The notes beneath the pieces are model-generated. The model saw nothing but the letters and a program-made list of their open reading frames with translations, made no database searches and was not told the origin of the DNA. A stretch of DNA of 64,000 nt, from contig JAFGRD010000039.1 in assembly GCA_016935315.1 (NCBI GenBank), positions 62,001-126,000 on the forward strand. Direction: 5' to 3'. The translations under genes were made by a program, and so were the position numbers. The DNA comes from Pirellulales bacterium. Lineage in GTDB: Bacteria > Planctomycetota > Planctomycetia > Pirellulales > Thermoguttaceae. Position 1 is the first letter of the stretch. Each line of letters starts with the position of its first letter. This document shows positions 27,188-34,647 of the stretch, in pieces.

Positions 27188-27745
27188 TCAGCCGATCGGC
27201 TCCAGCAAGTAGTCGTCTATCTCCACCGACGCTCCTTGCTGCAAGAAGTTGATGCTTACCAGAAGACGCGTCTCGCCACGCCGGGTCAGCACTGTACCTT
27301 CAAGCCCCGCAAAAGACCCGTGCCTGACACGCACGCGGTTGCCCGGCACCAACCGGCTCTCCACCGTCAGAGGGGCATTTGAGGTGATCAGTTGCCGCAA
27401 TTGCCGCAAATCGTGAACCAACTCACCCGGATCGTCCACGCTGAGAATCCGCGAGATCCGGTTGGTCATCAGGCTGCGAACCCGCTCTTCCTCCGACCCG
27501 TAAAGAAATACATAGCCCGCAAAAAGTGGGACGTGCGAAACCACACTGCGGCCGCGATGGATCGACGTCTTCCTGACCAACGGCAAGTAGAAAGGGATCT
27601 CGAATCCCAGCAGGTCGCGCGAGATCGCTTTTTCCTGTCTGGCCCTGGTATAAAGCACCCACCACTGGCGCTGCGACCGATCGAGGACGATCTCGTCGAG
27701 AAGTGCTTCCGGATACAGGCAAGGCTCTTCACTGAGAATGGGCAT
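27188..27745 (-). CDS. NusG paralog (RfaH/LoaP/UpxY-type antiterminator)
   Basis: 185 residues. Residues 26-120 form an NGN domain: QWWVLYTRARQEKAISRDL and, after a variable part, PLFAGYVFLYG. Residues about 130-185 form a KOW domain: VPGNRVRVRHGSFAGLEGTV. It would bind RNA polymerase and raise processivity. Paralogs at the head of long polysaccharide operons (RfaH, LoaP, UpxY) prevent early termination there. This gene is the first of the minus-strand EPS locus, diverging from glmS, and is followed by a 573-nt leader with an ops-like site. It is not the housekeeping NusG, whose gene normally lies beside secE and ribosomal genes. ATG at 27745; the ribosome site is weak. Confidence 0.9.
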   Translation of the reverse strand: MPILSEEPCLYPEALLDEIVLDRSQRQWWVLYTRARQEKAISRDLLGFEIPFYLPLVRKTSIHRGRSVVSHVPLFAGYVFLYGSEEERVRSLMTNRISRILSVDDPGELVHDLRQLRQLITSNAPLTVESRLVPGNRVRVRHGSFAGLEGTVLTRRGETRLLVSINFLQQGASVEIDDYLLEPIG

Positions 27746-28077
27746 CGTCAGTCGGTCTCTGCTGTTGGCAGTTCAAGGGCTCTTCGCGTGAACTCGATTC
27801 GGCGACAGTCTCCTCGCGCGAGCAGACTTCAGACAGGTAATCGTTCAAGTATAGTGCATTATTCCCCAGCAGCTTCCGAAGGGCACGAGACCCTCCGTAC
27901 AGGCTAAAGGGGGGCGATCGTTTGTGCAACCCCAGGGCGCGGGAGGCCGGTCAGCGGAAAAGCATGACTGCCGCCTCCGACTCTCCCGATTCTCAGCGCC
28001 CTTTCACAAGGCCCTGATTTTCCGTGGGTTACATTCGGATGGGCTCCTGATTGTGCTAAACTTGGTAGACTTGCGTC
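27746..28077. other. Divergent intergenic region NusG paralog / glmS
   Basis: About 330 nt without a supported gene, expected to hold promoters for both directions. A TATACT on the minus strand (27849-27854) lies about 105 nt before the NusG-paralog ATG, but no good -35 box stands 16-18 nt from it. I see no strong promoter for glmS. Confidence 0.35.
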
Positions 28078-28182
28078 CTATTGACGTTTGCACAGTCAGT
28101 GCGAGAGGGCGACTAACGCAAGCCCGGTTTTTCCGGCCTCCTGTTGGTCGGCCCGAGTCATGTGCAGTGCGAGCATCAACAA
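28078..28182 (+). repeat. Palindromic intergenic element, copy 3
   Basis: About 105 bp: CTATTGACGTTTGCACAGTC at the left, hairpin core with GCGACTAACGCAAG/CTCCTGTTGGTCGG, right end GTGCGAGCATCAA. It has more mismatches in the stem than copies 7 and 8. It ends 46 nt upstream of the glmS ATG and opens a false in-frame extension of 28 codons before glmS. Confidence 0.85.
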
Positions 28183-28227
28183 ACGGCGCATTGGGGCCTC
28201 GTCTGCGGAAAAACGGAGAATTTCGGA

Positions 28228-30096
28228 ATGTGTGGAATCGTCGGATACGTGGGCCCGAAAGAAGCGGCGGAATTCTTGATCAGCGGGTTGCGTCGCCTCG
28301 AGTACCGGGGTTATGACAGCTCGGGGGTCGCCACCATCAGCCTCGAAGGCCGGTTGGTTGTGGCAAAGACCTCCGGGCGGATCGAGCGGCTCGAGGCCCG
28401 ATTGGCCGATTCGCCCGCGCCCGGGCACATCGGAATCGGCCACACACGCTGGGCCACCCACGGCGCGCCGACTGATGGCAACGCGCACCCGCACGTCGGT
28501 GGCGAGAACACGCTGGCGGTCGCCCACAACGGCGTGATCGAGAACTTCCAAACGCTCAAGAGCCGTCTGACCGCCGAAGGCTACCAGTTCCAGTCGGCCA
28601 CCGACACGGAAGTGATCGCCCACCTAATCGACAGTTGCCTGAAGCGACAACCGGCGGTCGACGACATGGCGGCGGCCGACTACAGGCCGTTGGTGGCGGC
28701 GGTCCAGGAAGCCTTGGCACAGCTCCAGGGGACCTACGGCTTGGTGATCGTCTTCCGGGACTGGCCGGACGTGATGATTGCGGCCCGGCTCGGCAGCCCC
28801 TTGATTGTGGGCGTCGGCCCGGAAGAGCACTATGTGGCCAGTGACGCCTCGCCGCTGGCCGGCTATACCGACAAGATCGTTTACCTGGCCGATCATGAGC
28901 TGGCCGTGCTCACATGCGACAGCCTCCGTGTGATCCACCGCGACCAGGGGCACATTCGCCACAACATTCACGTATTGGACATCGAGGCCGGCGACGTCGA
29001 CTTGGGGACATACGACCACTACATGCTCAAGGAGATCTTCGAGCAGCCCGAGACGATCCGCAACGCCATGCGAGGGCGGCTCGATCACGACGCTGCCACG
29101 GCCAAGTTCGGCGGTTTAACGCTCACGCCGCGGCAACTCCGCCGCGTGGAGCGTTTCGTCCTGACCGCTTGTGGCACGAGTTGGCACGCGGCGCTGGTGG
29201 GCGAGTACCAGATCGAGTCGCTGGCCCGCTTGCCGGTGGAAGTCGAATATGCCAGCGAGCTCCGCTACCGCAATCCGCCGCTGGGCAACAATACGCTCTT
29301 GTTCGGCATCACGCAGAGCGGCGAAACGGCCGATACGCTGGCCGCTCTGCGGGAAATGAAGCGCAAAGGACACCCCGTGCTGGCGATCAACAACGTGGTC
29401 GGCAGTTCGATTGCTCAGGAAGCCGACGGCGGGATCTATCTCCGCGCCGGACCCGAAATCGGCGTGGCTTCCACCAAGGCTTTCACGTCTCAGTGTACGA
29501 TCCTGGCCATGCTGGCGCTCTATTTCGGCCGGCTGCACCACCTGAGCTACCATGCGGGCACGCGGATTATCGAAGAATTGATGGAGCTGCCCGACAAAGT
29601 GCAAGGAGCGCTGGACACCAGCGACGAGGTCAAGCGAATTGCGTCGAAATATGCCGACTGCAACAACTTCCTCTATCTTGGCCGGCAGTTCAATTTTCCC
29701 ACGGCGTTGGAGGGGGCATTGAAGCTGAAGGAAATCAGCTACATTCACGCCGAGGGCTATCCGGCCGCCGAGATGAAGCACGGCCCGATCGCGCTGGTCG
29801 ATGGCCACACGCCGAGCGTGTTTCTGCTGCCGCACGGCCCCGTCTACGACAAGGTGATGGCCAACTTGCAGGAGATCAAAGCCCGGCGTGGCCCGGTGAT
29901 CGCCGTCGTGTGCCAGGGCGACACGGAAGCCGCCGCGCTGGCCGACGACGTGATCGAGGTGCCGGCCGTCGAGGAGTTTCTCCAGCCGATCGTCAGCATC
30001 ATCCCGCTGCAGTTGCTCTCCTACCACATCGCGGTCGCCCGCGGCTGCGACGTCGACAAACCTCGCAACCTGGCCAAGAGCGTGACCGTCGAGTAG
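28228..30096 (+). CDS. glmS: Glutamine-fructose-6-phosphate aminotransferase (isomerising)
   Basis: 622 residues. It makes glucosamine-6-phosphate from fructose-6-phosphate and glutamine, the first step to UDP-GlcNAc. The start is fixed by the N-terminal nucleophile: MCGIVGYVG, with Cys2 exposed after Met removal. The upstream 28 codons of open frame come from a repeat. The class II glutaminase domain spans about 1-230 (GHTRWATHG, NGVIEN). Two SIS domains follow: CGTSWHAALVGEYQIE, TQSGETADTLAAL and SSTKAF-type SGVASTKAFTSQ, then HAEGYPAAEMKHGPIALV. The C-terminus NLAKSVTVE is canonical. It diverges from the EPS locus, whose epimerases and WecA-like enzyme need its product. Confidence 0.97.
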   Translation: MCGIVGYVGPKEAAEFLISGLRRLEYRGYDSSGVATISLEGRLVVAKTSGRIERLEARLADSPAPGHIGIGHTRWATHGAPTDGNAHPHVGGENTLAVAHNGVIENFQTLKSRLTAEGYQFQSATDTEVIAHLIDSCLKRQPAVDDMAAADYRPLVAAVQEALAQLQGTYGLVIVFRDWPDVMIAARLGSPLIVGVGPEEHYVASDASPLAGYTDKIVYLADHELAVLTCDSLRVIHRDQGHIRHNIHVLDIEAGDVDLGTYDHYMLKEIFEQPETIRNAMRGRLDHDAATAKFGGLTLTPRQLRRVERFVLTACGTSWHAALVGEYQIESLARLPVEVEYASELRYRNPPLGNNTLLFGITQSGETADTLAALREMKRKGHPVLAINNVVGSSIAQEADGGIYLRAGPEIGVASTKAFTSQCTILAMLALYFGRLHHLSYHAGTRIIEELMELPDKVQGALDTSDEVKRIASKYADCNNFLYLGRQFNFPTALEGALKLKEISYIHAEGYPAAEMKHGPIALVDGHTPSVFLLPHGPVYDKVMANLQEIKARRGPVIAVVCQGDTEAAALADDVIEVPAVEEFLQPIVSIIPLQLLSYHIAVARGCDVDKPRNLAKSVTVE

Positions 30097-30123
30097 GGCC
30101 GGGCGATTCGGCACTACGCGGCA

Positions 30124-32112
30124 CTACCGGGGAGGACTTCTCTTCAGTGAGGCCGGACGCTTCCTTTTTCGCTTGCTGGCCACGTAATTCGGGTTGTCGG
30201 CCTGCCCGGTGATCTCGTAGAGAAACCGGCTGGGGTCGGTCGGCCGTGCCTTTCCCCACTTCCGCCGGGTCAAGGCCAAGGTGAGCGTCAACCTTCGCTG
30301 GGCCCGGGTCACCCCCACGTAGCAGAGCCGCCGCTCTTCATCGATGGCCGATCCGGCCGCCGCCACACTGCGGTGGTGTGGTAGCAGGCCCTCCTCCATG
30401 CCGACCATGTAGACCTCGGGAAACTCCAGTCCTTTGGCGGCATGCAGCGTCATCAGGGCCACCGCATCGCGATTGAGCTGTGATTCCTTGTCTTTCTCCT
30501 CGTCGGTTCCGCTGAGAGCCACGTCTCGCAAAAAGCCCACCAACGTGGGCTTCGACGCCCGTTGGGCATAGTCGCCCACGGCGTTGACCACCTCCTCAAC
30601 GGCGGCCCAGCGAGCCTGCTGGTCGTCCGGGTTTGGATACAGGCGAGATAGCTCGTCCTGATATCCGATGTCTCGCACGATGCCTTGGACGACTTCGGGC
30701 AACGAGGCACTTCGGGCAAGCCGACGATACTCGCCGATCAGGCCGCGGAATTGGTCGATCGCCTCCAGCGAACTGACCGTCAGTCCTCCCAGGCTCCTCG
30801 CCCGAGGCATCACGTCCCAGACCGGTTTCCCGAGGTCGACGGCTTCTTCGAGCAATCGTCGCACGGTGATCTGTCCGATGCCCCGGGCAGGAACGTTGAT
30901 GATCCGCAACAGGGACACCTCGTCGCGAGGATTGACGATCAGTTTCAGATACGCCAGCACGTCGCGGACCTCTTTGCGGTCGTAGAACGACATGCCGCCC
31001 AGCAACACGTACGGGATCTTGGCACGGCGCAACTCCATCTCGAACGACCGCGGCTGCTCATTGGTCCGGCAAAGGATGGCGAAATCTCGCGCCTGCCGCT
31101 TCTTTGTCGCCAGCCGGGCCGCGATCTCGTTGACGACCGTCTTGGCCTCCTCCACCTCGTCCGGAAGTTGCAGGATCCGCGGTGGTTCGCCGCTACAGGT
31201 TGCCCGCAAGACCTTGCCGTGGCGCAGCTTGTTGAATGCGATCAGCCGATTGGCCCAGCCGAGAATCTCCCGTGTGGAGCGGTAATTGACCTCCAGCCGC
31301 ACGATCTTGGCCTCGGGCCAATCGTTCTTGAAGCGGAGAATATGGGTCACTTCGGCGCCGCGCCATCCGTAGATCGACTGGTCGTCATCGCCCACCACGC
31401 AGAGGTTGCGATGCCCAGATGCCAACGCCTTGACGATCCGGTATTGGCTGCCGTTGGTGTCCTGGTATTCGTCGACCAGAAGGTGGTCGAAGCGGTCGGC
31501 CTCGGCATGTCGCGTATCGGGAAAGCGGCGGAAGAGCTCTTCGGTGCACAGCAGCAGGTCGTCGAAATCGACGGCGCCGGCGGCTTTCAAGGCGTTCTGG
31601 TACCGGCGATAGGCCGCAGCGGCCAGATGTTCCTTGTCGGTCTCGGCGATTGAGGCCGCCTGGTGAGGGTGGATCGAGGCCATTTTCCATCGGCTGACGA
31701 AGTGCAGCAGATCGCCGGGCCGAAGCATGCCTTCGGCGACCCTGATTTCGCGCAGGGCCGTCCGGGCAACGCTTTCCTGGTCTCCCCGATCGTAGATCGC
31801 AAACGCGGTCGGATATCCCAAGTGCCGAATGTGGCGTCGCAGGATGCGGACGCAGAGGGAATGAAACGTCGAGATCTCGGGCCCTGCCTTGGTCCGCTTT
31901 CCGATCAAGGCGGCGACCCGCTGCTGCATCTCGTTGGCCGCCTTGTTTGTGAAGGTGACGGCCAGGATGCGTCCCGGCCGAACGCGATTCCGGATTAGCT
32001 CGGCAATGCGGTACGTTACCACCCGCGTCTTGCCCGTTCCCGCACCCGCCAGAACCAAGAGCGGCCCGGCAAGGGTGTTTACGGCGTCGTATTGTGCGGG
32101 GTTGAGATCCAT
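30124..32112 (-). CDS. UvrD/Rep-type superfamily 1 DNA helicase
   Basis: 662 residues from ATG 32112 (MDLNPAQYDAV). A TTG just before it is also possible. It is a 3'-5' DNA helicase using ATP, for repair or replication restart. SF1 motifs are visible: Q motif LNPAQYDAV, Walker A AGAGTGKT, AVTFTNKAANEM (Ia), VDEYQDTN (II), DDQSIYGWRGA (III), LEVNYRST (IV), TLHAAKGLEFPEVY (V) and VGVTRAQRRL (VI). The length is closer to Rep or a short PcrA than to UvrD (about 720). The C-terminus ends in a basic tail (KRKRKRPASLKRS). It converges with glmS, 27 nt apart. Confidence 0.93.
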   Translation of the reverse strand: MDLNPAQYDAVNTLAGPLLVLAGAGTGKTRVVTYRIAELIRNRVRPGRILAVTFTNKAANEMQQRVAALIGKRTKAGPEISTFHSLCVRILRRHIRHLGYPTAFAIYDRGDQESVARTALREIRVAEGMLRPGDLLHFVSRWKMASIHPHQAASIAETDKEHLAAAAYRRYQNALKAAGAVDFDDLLLCTEELFRRFPDTRHAEADRFDHLLVDEYQDTNGSQYRIVKALASGHRNLCVVGDDDQSIYGWRGAEVTHILRFKNDWPEAKIVRLEVNYRSTREILGWANRLIAFNKLRHGKVLRATCSGEPPRILQLPDEVEEAKTVVNEIAARLATKKRQARDFAILCRTNEQPRSFEMELRRAKIPYVLLGGMSFYDRKEVRDVLAYLKLIVNPRDEVSLLRIINVPARGIGQITVRRLLEEAVDLGKPVWDVMPRARSLGGLTVSSLEAIDQFRGLIGEYRRLARSASLPEVVQGIVRDIGYQDELSRLYPNPDDQQARWAAVEEVVNAVGDYAQRASKPTLVGFLRDVALSGTDEEKDKESQLNRDAVALMTLHAAKGLEFPEVYMVGMEEGLLPHHRSVAAAGSAIDEERRLCYVGVTRAQRRLTLTLALTRRKWGKARPTDPSRFLYEITGQADNPNYVASKRKRKRPASLKRSPPR

Positions 32113-32277
32113 CAAGGGCCGATCGTCAGGTGTTTTCGTGCCGCATCAGCAGGATGCAGTTCTTCGGAGGGGTGCCGCAATCTCACTCAAGCCCATCAAT
32201 GGTAAGAGCCAATGGCATATCGCGAAAGAGGGTCGGAGACCTCGCCGCGAGTTGCACTGTCTGGCCATTGGCCGATC

Positions 32278-32307
32278 TTGACGCCTTTTGGGCGACGGCC
32301 CTATACT
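32278..32307 (+). promoter_or_regulatory. Sigma-70-type promoter of the TPR gene
   Basis: TTGACG (32278-32283), 18 nt, TATACT (32302-32307). The -35 and -10 boxes each match the consensus at five of six positions. The predicted start lies about 70 nt before the TPR-gene ATG. The same box pair with the same spacing recurs at 52174-52203. Confidence 0.6.
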
Positions 32308-32386
32308 TCGGTACGCAGTCTGCCGTGGCAGATGTTGCCGTCCAGACAGCCGTTATCTTCTCCCGTCCGAAAACGAGCGAGCCGTA

Positions 32387-33463
32387 ATGAAAAGCGAACG
32401 TCGACACGAACTCGAACAGAACCAACTGGCCGACTGGCTGGCCAAGAAGATCGAGGCCGTCAAACCGTATCAAAACGCGATCTTGGGTGTTCTGCTGTTG
32501 GTCTTGGTGGCCGTCGTGTGGTACTCGTGGTCTTCCCGCCAGGCCGCCGTTCGGACCACCGAAAGCTGGGACCAGTTCTTCGCGGCCATGAATGTCGCCA
32601 TGAACCTGCAGAATCCTGCCCCTGAAGCCTTGGAGGATCTTGCAGAGGAATACGCAGGGGAGTCGGTGGGGTTTTGGGCGGCCACCGTTGCCGGCGATGT
32701 CCGGATGGCGATTGGCTGCAGTGCCCTCTTCAAGAACAAGCCAACCGCCAACGAGAACCTGCGGCAGGCGGCGGAACACTACAGAAGCGTTCTCGACGGC
32801 AGCCAAAGCCCCACGCTCCTCGAGCGGGCCAATTATGGCTTGGCTCGGACCCTTGAGGCCCAAGGGAGTCTCGGCAAGGCCGTCGAGCACTACCAGGCGG
32901 TGGTTTCGAGATGGCCTGACGGCGCGTACGCCGTTGCGGCGAGCCGTCGATTGGATGACCTGGAGAAGGCATCGACGAAGGAGTTCTACGACGATTTCGC
33001 CAAGTTCGACCCGACTCCGCGATACTCCGCCGAGCCCGGCCAGCCCGGCGAGCGTCTCCCGTTCGATCTCGAGAGCTTGCCCGAAGGCCCTGTGTTCTCA
33101 CCCGCTTTGACGACCCCGCTGGAGCAGAGGGGCGTCGAAAATGAGAAGCCTCTGCCGGAGGAGACGCCGGGAGACTCTATGGACACCAGCCCAGCGGAGC
33201 CGGCCACCACCACGCCGGAGGGTACTGCCCCGGATGTTCCGGCCGCGGCTGCACCTACCCCAGACGCAACACCGTCAACACCGGATGCGAGCCCTTCAGC
33301 CCCGGATGCAACTCCTTCAGGCACGTCCGCTCCGGACTCAGCGGTTCCGGACTCCGTGCCGCAGCCGCCTGCTGCGGAGACTCCCGCGATGGAAACTCCC
33401 GCTACGGAAACTCCCGCCACGGAGGCCCCCGCTGCGGAGGCTTCTCCGGAAAAAGGGGAGTAA
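32387..33463 (+). CDS. Membrane-anchored TPR protein (YfgM/CpoB-like) with Pro/Ala/Thr-rich tail
   Basis: 358 residues from ATG 32387 (MKSERRHELEQNQLADWLAKK); the frame continues upstream, but that part is basic, irregular and covers the promoter. One membrane helix (about 36-56) follows a charged cytosolic start, as in YfgM. Two or three TPR-like helix pairs follow (about 110-185: YGLARTLEAQGSLGKAVEHYQ). The tail (about 225-358) is low-complexity with repeats of P-D-A-T-P-S and E-T-P-A-T/M, probably disordered and exported. YfgM-type proteins work with the Sec translocon or outer-membrane assembly. A strong promoter lies upstream, and the pseudouridine synthase gene starts 32 nt after the stop. 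Confidence 0.75.
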   Translation: MKSERRHELEQNQLADWLAKKIEAVKPYQNAILGVLLLVLVAVVWYSWSSRQAAVRTTESWDQFFAAMNVAMNLQNPAPEALEDLAEEYAGESVGFWAATVAGDVRMAIGCSALFKNKPTANENLRQAAEHYRSVLDGSQSPTLLERANYGLARTLEAQGSLGKAVEHYQAVVSRWPDGAYAVAASRRLDDLEKASTKEFYDDFAKFDPTPRYSAEPGQPGERLPFDLESLPEGPVFSPALTTPLEQRGVENEKPLPEETPGDSMDTSPAEPATTTPEGTAPDVPAAAAPTPDATPSTPDASPSAPDATPSGTSAPDSAVPDSVPQPPAAETPAMETPATETPATEAPAAEASPEKGE

Positions 33464-33495
33464 ACCGGTTGTCCAGGTAGGGTTCCCGCCTCACG

Positions 33496-34488
33496 ATGTC
33501 GCCCCGCCAGCTTTCTTCCGAACCGGCCGAATTGACCGTCGACGAGTCGGAATCTGGCGAGCGGCTGGACGCATTCCTGGCCCGCCGTTTCGATGCCTAT
33601 AGCCGAGTCCATCTGCGCCGAGTGATCACTGCCGGTGGCGTCAAGGTGGACGGCAACGGCGGAAAGCCCGCGTATCGACTGAAGCCGGGGCAGCGCGTCA
33701 CCATTGTCTTGCCCGAGATCCCGCGAGAGGCCCCGCAACCGGAGAACATCCCGCTGGAGATTCTCCATCAAGATGATTTCCTCGTCGTGGTCAACAAGCC
33801 GGCGGGCATGGTGGTGCATCCGGCCCGCGGCCATTGGTCGGGCACCCTGGCCAGTGCGCTGCAGCATCATTTCGGCCGGCAGCTCAGCGCCGTGGGCGGC
33901 CCCAGCCGACCGGGCATCGTGCACCGGCTCGACCGGGACACGAGCGGGGCGATACTGGTGGCACGAAACGATCAGGCCCACGCCAGGTTGGCCGCCCAGT
34001 TCGAGTCGCGATCCATTGAGAAAGAGTACTTTGCCCTGGTTGCCGGCAGCCCGAACCGGGATCGCGACTTCATCGAACAACCGATCGGCGCCCATCCGCA
34101 CCAGCGCGAGAAGATGGCCATTCGCCGCGACGAATCGATCGGCCGATCGGCCCAGACGTTCTACGAGGTGACCGAGCGATTCGACGGTTTCGCGGCCGTC
34201 AGACTGTTGCCGAAGACCGGCCGCACGCATCAACTCCGCGTGCACCTGAGCCACATCGGCTGCCCGGTGCTCTGTGATCGTCAGTACGGCGGCCGATCCA
34301 GAATCACTCGCGGTGAGATTCGCCGCGACGCGCAAGACACGCGGGTGCTTCTATGCCGCCAGGCGCTGCACGCTCGCCGTCTGAAGTTCACGCACCCGCA
34401 AACGGGAGATCCGCTGGAAATCGAGGCCCCGTTGCCGGGCGACATGGCGGCCGTGCTGGCCGAATTGCGGCAATATCGCGCCGTGTAA
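33496..34488 (+). CDS. rluD: RluA-family 23S rRNA pseudouridine synthase (RluD-like)
   Basis: 330 residues. An S4 RNA-binding domain (about 18-80: GERLDAFLARRFDAYSRVHL, KPGQRVTIVLP) precedes the catalytic domain. The signature HRLDRDTSGAILVAR contains the catalytic Asp. Later motifs are EKEYFALV and GRTHQLRVHLSHIGCPVLCD. It isomerises uridines in 23S rRNA helix 69 if it is a true RluD; RluC or another RluA-type specificity cannot be excluded. The gene follows the TPR gene closely and may share its promoter. Confidence 0.9.
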   Translation: MSPRQLSSEPAELTVDESESGERLDAFLARRFDAYSRVHLRRVITAGGVKVDGNGGKPAYRLKPGQRVTIVLPEIPREAPQPENIPLEILHQDDFLVVVNKPAGMVVHPARGHWSGTLASALQHHFGRQLSAVGGPSRPGIVHRLDRDTSGAILVARNDQAHARLAAQFESRSIEKEYFALVAGSPNRDRDFIEQPIGAHPHQREKMAIRRDESIGRSAQTFYEVTERFDGFAAVRLLPKTGRTHQLRVHLSHIGCPVLCDRQYGGRSRITRGEIRRDAQDTRVLLCRQALHARRLKFTHPQTGDPLEIEAPLPGDMAAVLAELRQYRAV

Positions 34489-34499
34489 TTGCCTGTTGC

Positions 34500-34528
34500 T
34501 TGCTGCCGGCGGAGCGACACCTTACAAT
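34500..34528 (+). promoter_or_regulatory. Possible promoter of the prolyl oligopeptidase gene
   Basis: TTGCTG (34500-34505), 17 nt, TACAAT (34523-34528). The -10 box is good; the -35 box is weak. It lies about 120 nt before the chosen start. Confidence 0.35.
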
Positions 34529-34647
34529 AGGACCGTGGCAGGTCCATGTGCATCGTCTTGTGCCGTGCGTGAAAACGCTTCCGATGTCCGCCGGAGATGC
34601 CTCGGGCCACGCGTCCACGAGACCGATTCTTTCGGGAGCCATGCACC

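Noticed and set aside
27729-27929. 66-codon open frame upstream of and overlapping the NusG paralog
   Set aside because: No ribosome site, no family features, and it covers the region where the promoter should be.
29116-30114. Minus strand open frame of 332 codons inside glmS
   Set aside because: A shadow of glmS, which has full family motifs and a fixed start; nothing supports overlap coding.
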